NCBI GenBank assembly: GCA_006218025.1
Contig: VBWA01000005.1
Coordinates: 33,788-97,787 of the forward strand
From: Rhodocyclaceae bacterium
GTDB taxonomy: Bacteria; Pseudomonadota; Gammaproteobacteria; Burkholderiales; Rhodocyclaceae
Reading direction: 5' to 3'
DNA length: 64,000 nucleotides
Positions 54,706 to 64,000 of the stretch are shown here, piece after piece; position 1 is the stretch's first letter; each line of letters starts with the position of its first letter. The notes under the pieces were generated by a model that was not told the DNA's origin, made no database searches, and was given only the letters and a program-made list of their open reading frames with translations. The position numbers were made by a program, and so were the translations under genes.

Positions 54706-55266
54706 TCAATCGACGTTATGGAACAAGCGCTCCCAAGCAATCTCGGCATCAACACTTGTCAGTTGTACCGTTTGGCCAGGGGCGAAATCGTGCAATACCC
54801 AGAGGCCATCCGCTCCTTTGCGAAAAAGCTCTACCTGTTGGTGGTCGGGATCGATCAACAGATACTCCTTCAGGGTGGACAGGGTGCGGTAGGCGATGAA
54901 CTTGTCGCCGCGATCATAAGCGGCGGTTGATGGGGAAAGGATTTCGGCGACCAGCACCGGATGGCGCATGGTTAGTTCTGCACGATGATCATCCGGATGG
55001 CAGGTAATGAATACGTCCGGATAGAAATAACTCCGCTTGGCGGCAATTTCGACTTTCATGTCGGCCGTGTAGACGCGGCAGGGCTTGCCGGTCATGGCTT
55101 CGTCAAGAGCAACTGAGAGATTGAGCGTGATGGTGACATGTCGTCTTGATGCACCGCCCATGGCAAACACTTCTCCGGCGACGTATTCGTGCTTTTCCGT
55201 CTGAGTGATTTCCCAGTTGAGATATTCTTCAGGACTAAGGGATGGAACTTCGGCAGGCAGCACCAT
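54706..55266 (-). CDS. Uma2-family (DUF820) putative endonuclease
   Basis: A 186-residue protein of the PD-(D/E)XK restriction-like fold. YLNWEITQTEKHEYVAGEVF carries the early Glu, YFYPDVFITCHPDD the PD motif, and VLVAEILSPSTAAYDRGDKF the ExLSP core with E-x-x-S; LKEYLLIDPDHQQVELFRK completes the fold. Uma2 genes are common in islands and cyanobacteria; biological role is unclear. It stands alone between the unknown gene and wzt. Confidence 0.88.
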   Translation of the reverse strand: MVLPAEVPSLSPEEYLNWEITQTEKHEYVAGEVFAMGGASRRHVTITLNLSVALDEAMTGKPCRVYTADMKVEIAAKRSYFYPDVFITCHPDDHRAELTMRHPVLVAEILSPSTAAYDRGDKFIAYRTLSTLKEYLLIDPDHQQVELFRKGADGLWVLHDFAPGQTVQLTSVDAEIAWERLFHNVD

Positions 55267-55316
55267 GAATTGTTCTCCTGTTCGTGCATTCAGGCTGATT
55301 CTAGTCCGCAGTGCCG

Positions 55317-56078
55317 TTATTGCGGAAGGGCGTATCGATCAAGCAGATCGGATCCTACCGTTGCGGCCTCGGCGATTGCTCCACTGTCGAGTCTGGCGAC
55401 ATTCGTTGCCAACTGTTTTATGGTTTCAATATTGTGTGAAACCAGCACACACGTTCGTTGCTGTGACGCCAACTGGCGCATGTGCGCGAGACATTTTCGC
55501 TGGAACTCTGCATCACCCACGGCGAGGACTTCGTCGACGACAAGTATGTCGGCATCGACATGGGCGGCGACGGCATAGGCCAGCCGCACGTACATTCCGC
55601 TCGAATAGTGCTTGACCGGTGTATCGAGAAATCGCTCAACACCTGAGAAATCGACGATGGCATCGAAGCGTCGGCGGATCTCGCGCTCCGGGCAACCCAG
55701 CATCGCTCCATTCAGAAAAACATTTTCGCGCCCGGTGAGTTCTGGGTGAAATCCCGTGCCGACTTCGAGCAGCGAGGCAACGCGTCCGCGGACGCGGATT
55801 TGGCCGCTGGTGGGTGGAATGACGCGGGAGAGTATTTTGAGCAGGGTAGATTTGCCGGAGCCATTCTTGCCAATAAGTGCAAGGCACTCGCCTTGTCTCA
55901 CCTGCAAGGAAATGTCCTTGAGCGCCCAGAATTCTTCTTCGGCGGAATGGTTGGCGTCGCCGCTCGTACCGCGTTTCGCCAGGCCGCGCAGCCAGGCTTT
56001 GAGCGAGTCCGGGCGGCGCTGGTGCGATAGCGAGTAGCGCTTGCTCAAATTGACGATGTCGATGACGATGTCGCTCAT
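55317..56078 (-). CDS. wzt: Polysaccharide ABC exporter ATPase Wzt (short form)
   Basis: A 253-residue ATPase of the O-antigen/teichoic-acid export type: LALIGKNGSGKSTLLKILS (Walker A), YSSGMYVRLAYAVAAHVDAD (signature), ILVVDEVLAVGDAEFQRKCL (Walker B) and LVSHNIETIKQL. It ends after the nucleotide-binding domain, so it lacks the C-terminal carbohydrate-binding domain that many Wzt proteins use to recognise a terminal cap. It pairs with the permease 13 bases upstream to export lipid-linked glycan. Confidence 0.92.
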   Translation of the reverse strand: MSDIVIDIVNLSKRYSLSHQRRPDSLKAWLRGLAKRGTSGDANHSAEEEFWALKDISLQVRQGECLALIGKNGSGKSTLLKILSRVIPPTSGQIRVRGRVASLLEVGTGFHPELTGRENVFLNGAMLGCPEREIRRRFDAIVDFSGVERFLDTPVKHYSSGMYVRLAYAVAAHVDADILVVDEVLAVGDAEFQRKCLAHMRQLASQQRTCVLVSHNIETIKQLATNVARLDSGAIAEAATVGSDLLDRYALPQ

Positions 56079-56091
56079 GTCGGGACGATGC

Positions 56092-56926
56092 TCAGGCCAG
56101 ATCTACCAGGTCGGTTTCGACAGCGAGGAAATGACGCACCGCGATCAGCCCCATGGCCAGTGTTGTGGCTAGCGACAAGATCACCGGAGTCCGGGGAAAT
56201 CCATCCATGCCGTTCAACAAACTCCAGCGCAGCCCTTCGATGACGCCGACGAGTGGGTTGAGCGCATAAACCATCTGCCATTGTTCTGGAATGCGTATCG
56301 ACGTGTAACCGGCCGGGGTGACGAAGAAGCCGATCATCAGTAGAAAGGGAACCAGATTGCCGATATCGCGGAACTGCACATTGACCACGGAGAGCCAGAG
56401 CCCAATGGCGGTGCACAGCACAATCAGCTGCAGGCAGAACAAGGGGAAGAAAACGATCTGCCAGCCGGGAAGATAGCCAAACCAGAGGCAGCCGAGCGCG
56501 AACAGCAGCCAGGCGACAAAAAACTCGATGGCATCGGATACGACGGCGGCGATGGGAAAAATGGCACGGGGAAAGTAGGTCTTCTGAATGATGTGCATAT
56601 GGCCGAGCAGCGAGTTCATGCTGTCGGGCACGGCATTGGAAAAGAAATACCAGGGGATGACGCCGCAGAAGATGATCAGCGGATAGGGAGCGGCGTGGCT
56701 TTTCTCGAAGCCGGCAAGAAAGCCGAAGGCGAAGCTCATCACAGCCATGAGCATCAGCGGTTTGAACAGCAGCCAGGCCAGGCCGAAATAAGTTTGCCGG
56801 AAGCGGACGATGAGATCGCGGCGTATCAATACATAGGCGACTTCGCGGTACTTATGGATTTCCCGGCAATACTCAAGCAGGCTGGGCGGATGGCCGTCGA
56901 TGGTGCGCCACTGCGCCGAGGCGGGA

Positions 56927-56937
<11 letters not shown>
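56092..56937 (-). CDS. wzm: Polysaccharide ABC exporter permease Wzm
   Basis: A 281-residue ABC-2 permease with six membrane segments (WLLFKPLMLMAVMSFAFGF, YPLIIFCGVIPWYFFSNAVP, FFVAWLLFALGCLWFGYLPG, LVPFLLMIGFFVTPAGYTS and others) and the family's FRQTYFGLAWLLFKPLMLM and QWQMVYALNPLVGVIEGLR. It exports undecaprenyl-linked O-polysaccharide with Wzt. The first 11 bases overlap the end of vapC. Confidence 0.93.
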
Positions 56938-57591
<654 letters not shown>

Positions 57592-57622
57592 TCAACTAGA
57601 TGTAAATTATTCACCATGTTGG

Positions 57623-58689
57623 TCATTTAGTAAAGGCGCTTTCTTGGTTGTGTCTCGGATTCGAAGGTATTTGTCTTGCCCATTCAATTGTTCGGTGCAG
57701 GGCGCTTGCCAGCGTTACGGTAACGCTCAGTCCGAGTTCGTTACGGACCTTATCAATCGAAGGAACGTAACGCTCCGCTGTGCCAGTCGCTCGCAGCTGG
57801 GCAATTTCGACAGTCACGTCGCTTGCGGCGGCGATTGTCCGTGCGAGACCGCCAAGATTGATGGCTTCATCGGACCCGACATTGTAGGGGCGGTTGGGCT
57901 TGCCCTTGACCAGTAGCGTTATCAGCCAGATCGCCATGTCGGAGGCATAGAGATAGCTGCGCAGCGGCGTGCCGTCGCCACGGATGCGGATGGGCCCGCC
58001 GCCAACTGCGTCGCGGATAAAGCTGCCGATGGCGAACTTGTCGCTCAGGGGCAGGTAGGGACCGACGAAGGAGAAACCGCGGGCGACGACGCATTCGACT
58101 TCGGGCGTGAGTGCGCACATCAGTTCGGACATGCGCTTGATTTCGCCATAGGCCGACATCGGCTGGCAAGGGTCCGGGGCGCCGTTGTAGTCTTCCGGGA
58201 TATGGCCCAGCGCCTCCGGCTGGCGGCCATACACGGCGCCGGAACTGGACAGCAGCAGACGCCTGACGCCGCAATGGCGGGCGAACTGAAGAACGCGATG
58301 CATGCCCTGGAGCGCCGTCAGCGCAAGTGCCGTGTCGCCAGCGCCGACTTCTGCGGCCGAGGGCGTGGCAAGATGGATGACGTAGTCGAAGCTTCCATCA
58401 GGGAAAGCGAAGTTTTCCATTTCGCCCTGCAGCCATTCAAATTCCGGACGCAGCGCCAGGCGCGGCATTTGGCGTGCGAACCCGGCGGGATCCCGGCTCA
58501 GCAATGTGGCGCGAATTCCGGTATCGAGGGTGTCGTTGGCGGCAATGATGCTTTCGAGCAGCCATTTGCCGAAAAATCCTGTTGAACCGGTGATGAACAG
58601 GCGCGTGTTATGAAGCTGGGGCCAGAGATTCGCAGTATGAGCAAGGATGTGCTCAAGATCGGCCGCAAGCAGCGGAGGGCTGGGCGTGT

Positions 58690-58693
<4 letters not shown>
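57623..58693 (-). CDS. NAD-dependent epimerase/dehydratase (nucleotide-sugar SDR)
   Basis: A 356-residue extended [23 protein letters not shown] (GxxGxxG, NAD binding), [24 protein letters not shown] and [14 protein letters not shown] (YxxxK), then [20 protein letters not shown]. It follows rfbH and may reduce or epimerise the CDP-3,6-dideoxy-4-ketohexose (CDP-abequose/paratose synthase-like) or a YerE product. No ATG, GTG or TTG occurs in frame between the rfbH end and the NAD motif; CTG at 58693 (or ATT at 58696) overlapping the rfbH stop TGA is the only sensible start, implying coupled translation from a non-canonical codon. Confidence 0.8.
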
Positions 58694-59999
<1,306 letters not shown>

Positions 60000-60003
<4 letters not shown>

Positions 60004-61190
60004 GCGGCCGCCAGATTGTCCTCGAGTTGCGCCAGCGTCACTGCGCGAATGTCTTCGTGCCGGGCCCATCCCTGATACCACTCCACCGTGCGACGCAGCG
60101 CCGTGTCGAGCGGCCCGTGCTGCTTCCAGCCGAGTTCCGTACGGGCACGCGAGGCGTCCAGGCGCAGGGCAAGGGATTCCTTCTGGAACTTGTTCGCGGC
60201 ATGGACGCAGCGTGCACCGGCGCCCCATGGGGCCGCTGTGCGTTTTGCGATTTCGGCCACGCTCAGGTGATCCGCCGCGCACGGGGCAAAATTCCAGCCG
60301 CAGGCGAATTGCGCGCCCTTCTCGCCGGTCAGGCGTTCGGCCAGCAGCCGATGTGCGCCCCAGTCGCCGCCGCCGATCACGTTTCCCGCGCGTACGGTGG
60401 CAATCTTAGGTGCGCCGGCATCACCAAAGAAGGACTCGCGCCAGGACTGGACGGCGATCTCCGCGCAACTCTTGCTGGCGCTGTAGGGATCCCTGCCGCC
60501 GAAAGGCGCGTTCTCCTGCAGCGGCGCGTCGTCGGTCGTCGGGGCATAGCATTTCTCGCGGGTCACGATGACGGCGGCCTCGACGCCCGGACAGCCGCGG
60601 ATCGCATCCAGCAGGTTCAGCCTACCTCTGAGATTGGTGGCAAAGGTGTCGCGCGCGGCGCGGTAACCGTCGGCGACCGTGGCCTGCGCGGACAGATGGA
60701 AGACAATGCTGGCCCCGCTCTGGCGCAGGGCCGATGCCAGTGCAGCGTAATCGCGGATGTCGCCGTTCCGGGAATCCATGCCCTCGGCGACGCGCGTCGC
60801 TTCGAACAGGTTGGGCTGTGTCGGCGGATCGGGCGAAAACGCCGTCACGCCAGCGCCGACTCTTTGCAGCCAGAGACTGAGCCAGGCGCCCTTGAAGCCG
60901 GGATGGCCGGTCAGAAAGACGCGACGTCCGCGCCAGAAATCGGGATTGCCCGTCGCCGTCACCACAGCTTCCATGGCGCGCGACCGCCGGCCCAAAGTTC
61001 CTCGCAAGTTCTTGTCGCGCAGCGTATTCATCGGCTGCCAAAAGCCGTCATGACGGAATGCGGCGAGTTGCCCCGCAGCAGCGAGATCTCGCATCGGCTT
61101 GCCGCCGATTTCCACCATCGGTTTCGGCCGGAGCACGGTCTCTTCGGCCAAACACGTACTGAGACCGCCGGCGATTATCACTGCTTTCAT
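60000..61190 (-). pseudogene. Fused, internally deleted rfbF (glucose-1-P cytidylyltransferase) - rfbG (CDP-glucose 4,6-dehydratase) relic
   Basis: One open frame of 396 codons. Residues 1-33 match the RfbF start ([10 protein letters not shown], then [18 protein letters not shown]), but the nucleotide-binding GTRL is changed to STCL. It then jumps to the RfbF end ([20 protein letters not shown]), missing roughly 175 residues. Without a stop it runs into Rfb[57 protein letters not shown] (YxxxK) and [11 protein letters not shown]. RfbG also lacks a stretch of about 45 residues after GGGDWGAHR (the IPD...RPWQHVLEPL region) before resuming [20 protein letters not shown]. Cytidylyltransferase activity is almost certainly lost; dehydratase activity is doubtful. 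The frame has stayed open throughout. Confidence 0.8.
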
Positions 61191-61327
61191 TTGTGGAGGC
61201 GAATAGTCTGTCAGGGTCAAACGCAGATCAAATGTTAGCAGAGGCGCCGATCCGCGCCCTTGCACAGTCCACAAACAATCCCCTTATCCCCAAATAGAAA
61301 TAATCGCATTGGCGCCAGCAGGGGAAA

Positions 61328-61356
61328 TTGCTAGCCTTCGATCTTCAAAGAATAAC
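61328..61356 (+). promoter_or_regulatory. Candidate sigma70 promoter for sat-aprBA
   Basis: TTGCTA at 61328-61333 and AATAAC at 61351-61356 are 17 bases apart (each 4 of 6 to consensus), 26 bases before the sat start and within the only A+T-rich part of the divergent gap. It is a weak match for genes that should be highly expressed, so another promoter may exist. Confidence 0.3.
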
Positions 61357-61381
61357 CATTATTTTATTTAGGAGGTTCGGC

Positions 61382-62596
61382 ATGGCGTTGGTCAATCCGC
61401 ACGGCGGCGGCAGTCTGCGACCTTTGTTGCTCGAAGGTCAGGCGCTGAAGGCAGAACTTGCGCGCGCCCAGTCCTTGCCGAAAGTCAAGGTCAGCTCGCG
61501 CGAAGCTGGCGACATCATCATGCTCGGCATCGGGGGCTTTACGCCGCTCGAAGGCTTCATGACCCATACCGACTGGCAAGGCGTCTGCGATGGCATGAAG
61601 ATGGCCAACGGCCTGTTCTGGCCGATCCCGATCACGCTGTCCACCGACACGGCTACTGCCGCAGGCTTCCATACCGGTGGCGATATCGCCCTGATCAATC
61701 CGGACGACGATTCGATTCTCGCCACCATGAAGGTGACCGAGAAGTACTCGATCAACAAGGCGCACGAATGCGCCACGGTATACAAGACCACCGACATCGA
61801 ACATCCCGGCGTCAAGATGGTCATGGAGCAGGGCGAGGTCAACCTGGCCGGCCCGATCAAGGTCCTCTCGCAGGGCGATTTCCCCGAGAAGTACGGCGAC
61901 CTGTTTCTGTCGCCGAAGGAAACCCGCGCAAAGTTCGAGGCCATGGGCTGGAGCAAGGTCGCCGCGTTCCAGACGCGCAACCCGATGCACCGCTCACATG
62001 AATATCTGGCCAAGATCGCCATCGAGACCTGCGACGGCGTGCTGATCCACTCGCTGCTGGGCAACCTGAAGCCCGGCGACATTCCTGCCGATGTGCGCTC
62101 CGAGGCAATAGCCACCTTGGCCGAGCACTATTTCGTCAAGAACACGGTGCTGCAGGCGGGTTATCCGCTCGACATGCGCTATGCCGGTCCGCGCGAGGCG
62201 CTGTTGCATGCGCTGTTCCGCCAGAACTACGGCTGCTCGCACCTGATCGTCGGTCGTGACCATGCCGGCGTCGGCAGCTACTACGGCCCTTTCGATGCGC
62301 ACCACATTTTTGACGAGATCCCCAAGGGCTGCCTCGAGACCCAGCCGCTGAAGATCGACTGGACCTTCTGGTGCTACAAGTGCGGCGGCATGGCGTCGGC
62401 GCGCACCTGCCCGCATGGCGAGGCTGATCGCCTGCTGCTTTCCGGCACCAAGCTGCGCAAGATGCTGTCCGAAGCAGGCGATGTGCCCGCCGAGTTTTCA
62501 CGACCGGAGGTGCTCGAAGTCCTGCGCGCCTACTATGCCAGTCTGGCCGAGCATGAGAAGGTCGAAGTCAAGTTGACCGGGCATTCGGCCCGCTGA
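61382..62596 (+). CDS. sat: ATP sulfurylase (dissimilatory type)
   Basis: A 404-residue enzyme with the PUA-like N-terminal domain ([18 protein letters not shown]) and the catalytic ATP-sulfurylase domain: [14 protein letters not shown] (HxxH), GLNLK-like [30 protein letters not shown], and a zinc-type segment [16 protein letters not shown]. In sulfur oxidisers it makes ATP from APS and pyrophosphate. A perfect AGGAGG at 61370-61375 lies 6 bases before the ATG. It leads the row sat-aprB-aprA, the standard dissimilatory APS module. Confidence 0.96.
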   Translation: MALVNPHGGGSLRPLLLEGQALKAELARAQSLPKVKVSSREAGDIIMLGIGGFTPLEGFMTHTDWQGVCDGMKMANGLFWPIPITLSTDTATAAGFHTGGDIALINPDDDSILATMKVTEKYSINKAHECATVYKTTDIEHPGVKMVMEQGEVNLAGPIKVLSQGDFPEKYGDLFLSPKETRAKFEAMGWSKVAAFQTRNPMHRSHEYLAKIAIETCDGVLIHSLLGNLKPGDIPADVRSEAIATLAEHYFVKNTVLQAGYPLDMRYAGPREALLHALFRQNYGCSHLIVGRDHAGVGSYYGPFDAHHIFDEIPKGCLETQPLKIDWTFWCYKCGGMASARTCPHGEADRLLLSGTKLRKMLSEAGDVPAEFSRPEVLEVLRAYYASLAEHEKVEVKLTGHSAR

Positions 62597-62665
62597 AAGA
62601 TCAGAGCCTCAGTTTTTCCAAGCGTTTTTTTGATGATCAACACCGTAACCTAGGAGTAAAACCAA

Positions 62666-63139
62666 ATGCCAACCTTTGTTCGTACCGAGAAGTGCGATGG
62701 CTGCAAGGGGCAGGACAAGACCGCCTGCATGTACATCTGCCCGCACAACCTGATGAAGCTGGACAAGGACGGTTCCGAAACCGGCCATGCCATGAAGGCT
62801 TTCAACCAGGAACCGGAGCAGTGCTGGGAGTGCTACTCCTGCGTGAAGATTTGCCCGCAGGGCGCCATCGAATGCCGCCACTATGCCGACATCGTGCCGC
62901 TGGGCGGTTCGGTGCAGCCGCTACGCGGTTCCGATTCCATCATGTGGACCATCAAGTTCCGCAACGGCACGCTGAAGCGCTTCAAGTTCCCGATCCGCAC
63001 TACCGCCGAAGGTTCCATCGACTGCTACGGCGGCAAGCCGATGCCCAAGATGTCCGAACTCACCGTCGATGGCGTGTTCACCAAGTCCATGATGGGTGGC
63101 TTCCGCGCCGGCAACCCTGCCGAACTGATCCGCAAATAA
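62666..63139 (+). CDS. aprB: Adenylylsulfate reductase beta subunit
   Basis: A 157-residue ferredoxin-like subunit. Two [4Fe-4S] motifs are seen: CDGCKGQDKTACMYICPHNL at the N terminus and CWECYSCVKICPQGAIEC near residues 53-70. The long C-terminal tail that wraps AprA is present (GGKPMPKMSELTVDGVFTK). It passes electrons between the AprA FAD and the membrane complex. Start MPTFVRTEK is the family start. aprA follows 22 bases after the stop. Confidence 0.96.
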   Translation: MPTFVRTEKCDGCKGQDKTACMYICPHNLMKLDKDGSETGHAMKAFNQEPEQCWECYSCVKICPQGAIECRHYADIVPLGGSVQPLRGSDSIMWTIKFRNGTLKRFKFPIRTTAEGSIDCYGGKPMPKMSELTVDGVFTKSMMGGFRAGNPAELIRK

Positions 63140-63161
63140 TTGACCAATCGAGGAACAAAAA

Positions 63162-64000
63162 ATGGCTGGAACATTTGAAGCACCGGAAGTCGTCCACGAA
63201 GAACTGGACATTCTGCTGATCGGCGGCGGCATGGCCTGCTGCGGCACGGCATATGAAATGATGCGCTGGGCCGAAGCCCTCAAGGCCGAGACCGGCAAGG
63301 AACTCAAGATCAAGCTGGTCGACAAGGCCGCCATGGACCGCTCCGGCGCCGTGGCGCAGGGTCTGTCCGCGATCAACACCTACATCGGCGACAAGCAGGA
63401 TCCCGCCGACTACGCGCGCATGGTCTCCAACGACCTGATGGGCATCACCCGCGACGACCTGGCCTACGACGTGGGCCGCAACGTTGACGACTCCGTGCAT
63501 CTGTTCGAAGAGTGGGGCCTGCCGATCTGGAAGACCGACGCCGAAGGCGTTCGCCACGACGGCGCCGAGGCGCAGAAGGAAGGCCTGCCGGCCCTGAAGG
63601 ATGGCGGCCAGCCGGTACGTTCGGGCAAGTGGCAGATCATGATCAACGGCGAATCCTACAAGTGGATCGTTGCCGAAGCCGCCAAGAAGGCGCTCGGCCT
63701 CGACCGCATCGAGGAGCGCGTGTTCATCGTGCATCTGATCAACGACAAGAACGATCCGACCCGCATCGCGGGCGCCGCCGGTTTCTCGGTGCGCGAAAAC
63801 AAGATCTACATCTACAAGGCCAAGGCCGTGATGCTGGCCGCCGGCGGTTGCGTCAACCTGTTCCGTCCGCGTTCGGTGGGTGAGGGCTCGGGCCGCGCAT
63901 GGTACCCGGTGTGGAATGCCGGTTCGACCTACGCCATGGCTGCCGAAGCCGGCGCCGAGATGACCATGATGGAAAACCGTTTCGTGCCCGCCCGCTTCAA
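63162..64000 (+). CDS. aprA: Adenylylsulfate reductase alpha subunit, N-terminal part (cut by window end)
   Basis: The first 279 codons of a normally about 620-residue FAD enzyme that interconverts sulfite + AMP and APS. ILLIGGGMACCGTAYEMM is the FAD-binding loop; DKAAMDRSGAVAQGLSAINT, SNDLMGITRDDLAYDVGRNV and VMLAAGGCVNLFRPRSVGEG are AprA signatures. AGGAACAAAAA precedes the ATG. The sequence runs off the window intact. Confidence 0.96.
   Translation, partial: MAGTFEAPEVVHEELDILLIGGGMACCGTAYEMMRWAEALKAETGKELKIKLVDKAAMDRSGAVAQGLSAINTYIGDKQDPADYARMVSNDLMGITRDDLAYDVGRNVDDSVHLFEEWGLPIWKTDAEGVRHDGAEAQKEGLPALKDGGQPVRSGKWQIMINGESYKWIVAEAAKKALGLDRIEERVFIVHLINDKNDPTRIAGAAGFSVRENKIYIYKAKAVMLAAGGCVNLFRPRSVGEGSGRAWYPVWNAGSTYAMAAEAGAEMTMMENRFVPARF

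Noticed and set aside
62597..62665. Terminator between sat and aprB
   Set aside because: T runs are present but no stem of useful length precedes them; the genes are more likely co-transcribed.

Overview
The window looks like a chromosomal segment of a GC-rich betaproteobacterium, most likely a sulfur-oxidising relative of the Rhodocyclales/Sterolibacteriaceae (Sulfuritalea-like). The placement is inferred from gene content: sat-aprBA of the sulfur-lithotroph type, a phenylacetyl-CoA (paa) gene set, ADP-forming sucCD, glpK/glpD and a very short Azoarcus-like type IV pilin. No rRNA, tRNA, CRISPR array or insertion sequence was seen.

Layout. (1) 1-12150 is metabolic: the end of a fumarylacetoacetate-hydrolase-family gene, a FimV-like gene, maiA, msrA, a paaG-paaI-thiolase run with divergent paaY, divergent glpK/glpD, a shortened DUF2889 gene, and sucCD ending in a clear terminator. 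(2) 12285-24726 is a compact same-strand signalling island: CHASE2-Ser/Thr kinase, PP2C phosphatase, FHA protein, CHASE2-adenylate cyclase, metallo-beta-lactamase-fold cAMP phosphodiesterase, cyclic-nucleotide-binding/rhodanese fusion, GAF-PilB-type ATPase and GAF-HD-GYP protein. It therefore carries phosphoprotein, cAMP and c-di-GMP modules that converge on a pilus-type motor ATPase. (3) 25037-34855, same strand, is a pilin/glycosylation region: an OGT-type TPR glycosyltransferase, a 60-residue pilin that is almost only the N-terminal helix, a 122-residue secreted Cys-containing partner, a three-gene ABC exporter with an extra membrane TPR subunit, then two more OGT-type proteins (one fused to a methyltransferase-like domain).

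(4) 34779-53854, minus strand, is a long surface-polysaccharide operon with many 4-base ATGA overlaps: polytopic membrane proteins, TPR-radical SAM/SPASM, two membrane GT2 enzymes, GtrA, FkbM methyltransferase, a tandem pair of uncharacterised glycosyltransferase-like paralogues, a NeuB-family synthase, a TPP enzyme of the acetolactate-synthase/YerE type, a GT9-like protein, a methyltransferase, and a 1046-residue GT-GT-methyltransferase fusion. (5) 54050-61190 holds two accessory genes (an unknown A+T-richer gene and a Uma2 nuclease), wzt/wzm, a Phd/VapC toxin-antitoxin pair and a CDP-3,6-dideoxyhexose set in which rfbH is intact but rfbF and rfbG survive only as a fused, internally deleted relic. 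(6) 61382-64000 is sat-aprB-aprA; aprA runs off the end.

The most promising unusual system is regions 2+3 together: a split short pilin with its own ABC exporter and OGT-type glycosyltransferases, directly downstream of a complete kinase/phosphatase/FHA + cAMP + HD-GYP circuit that contains a GAF-regulated PilB-like motor. All functional links in this statement are inferred from gene order and domains.
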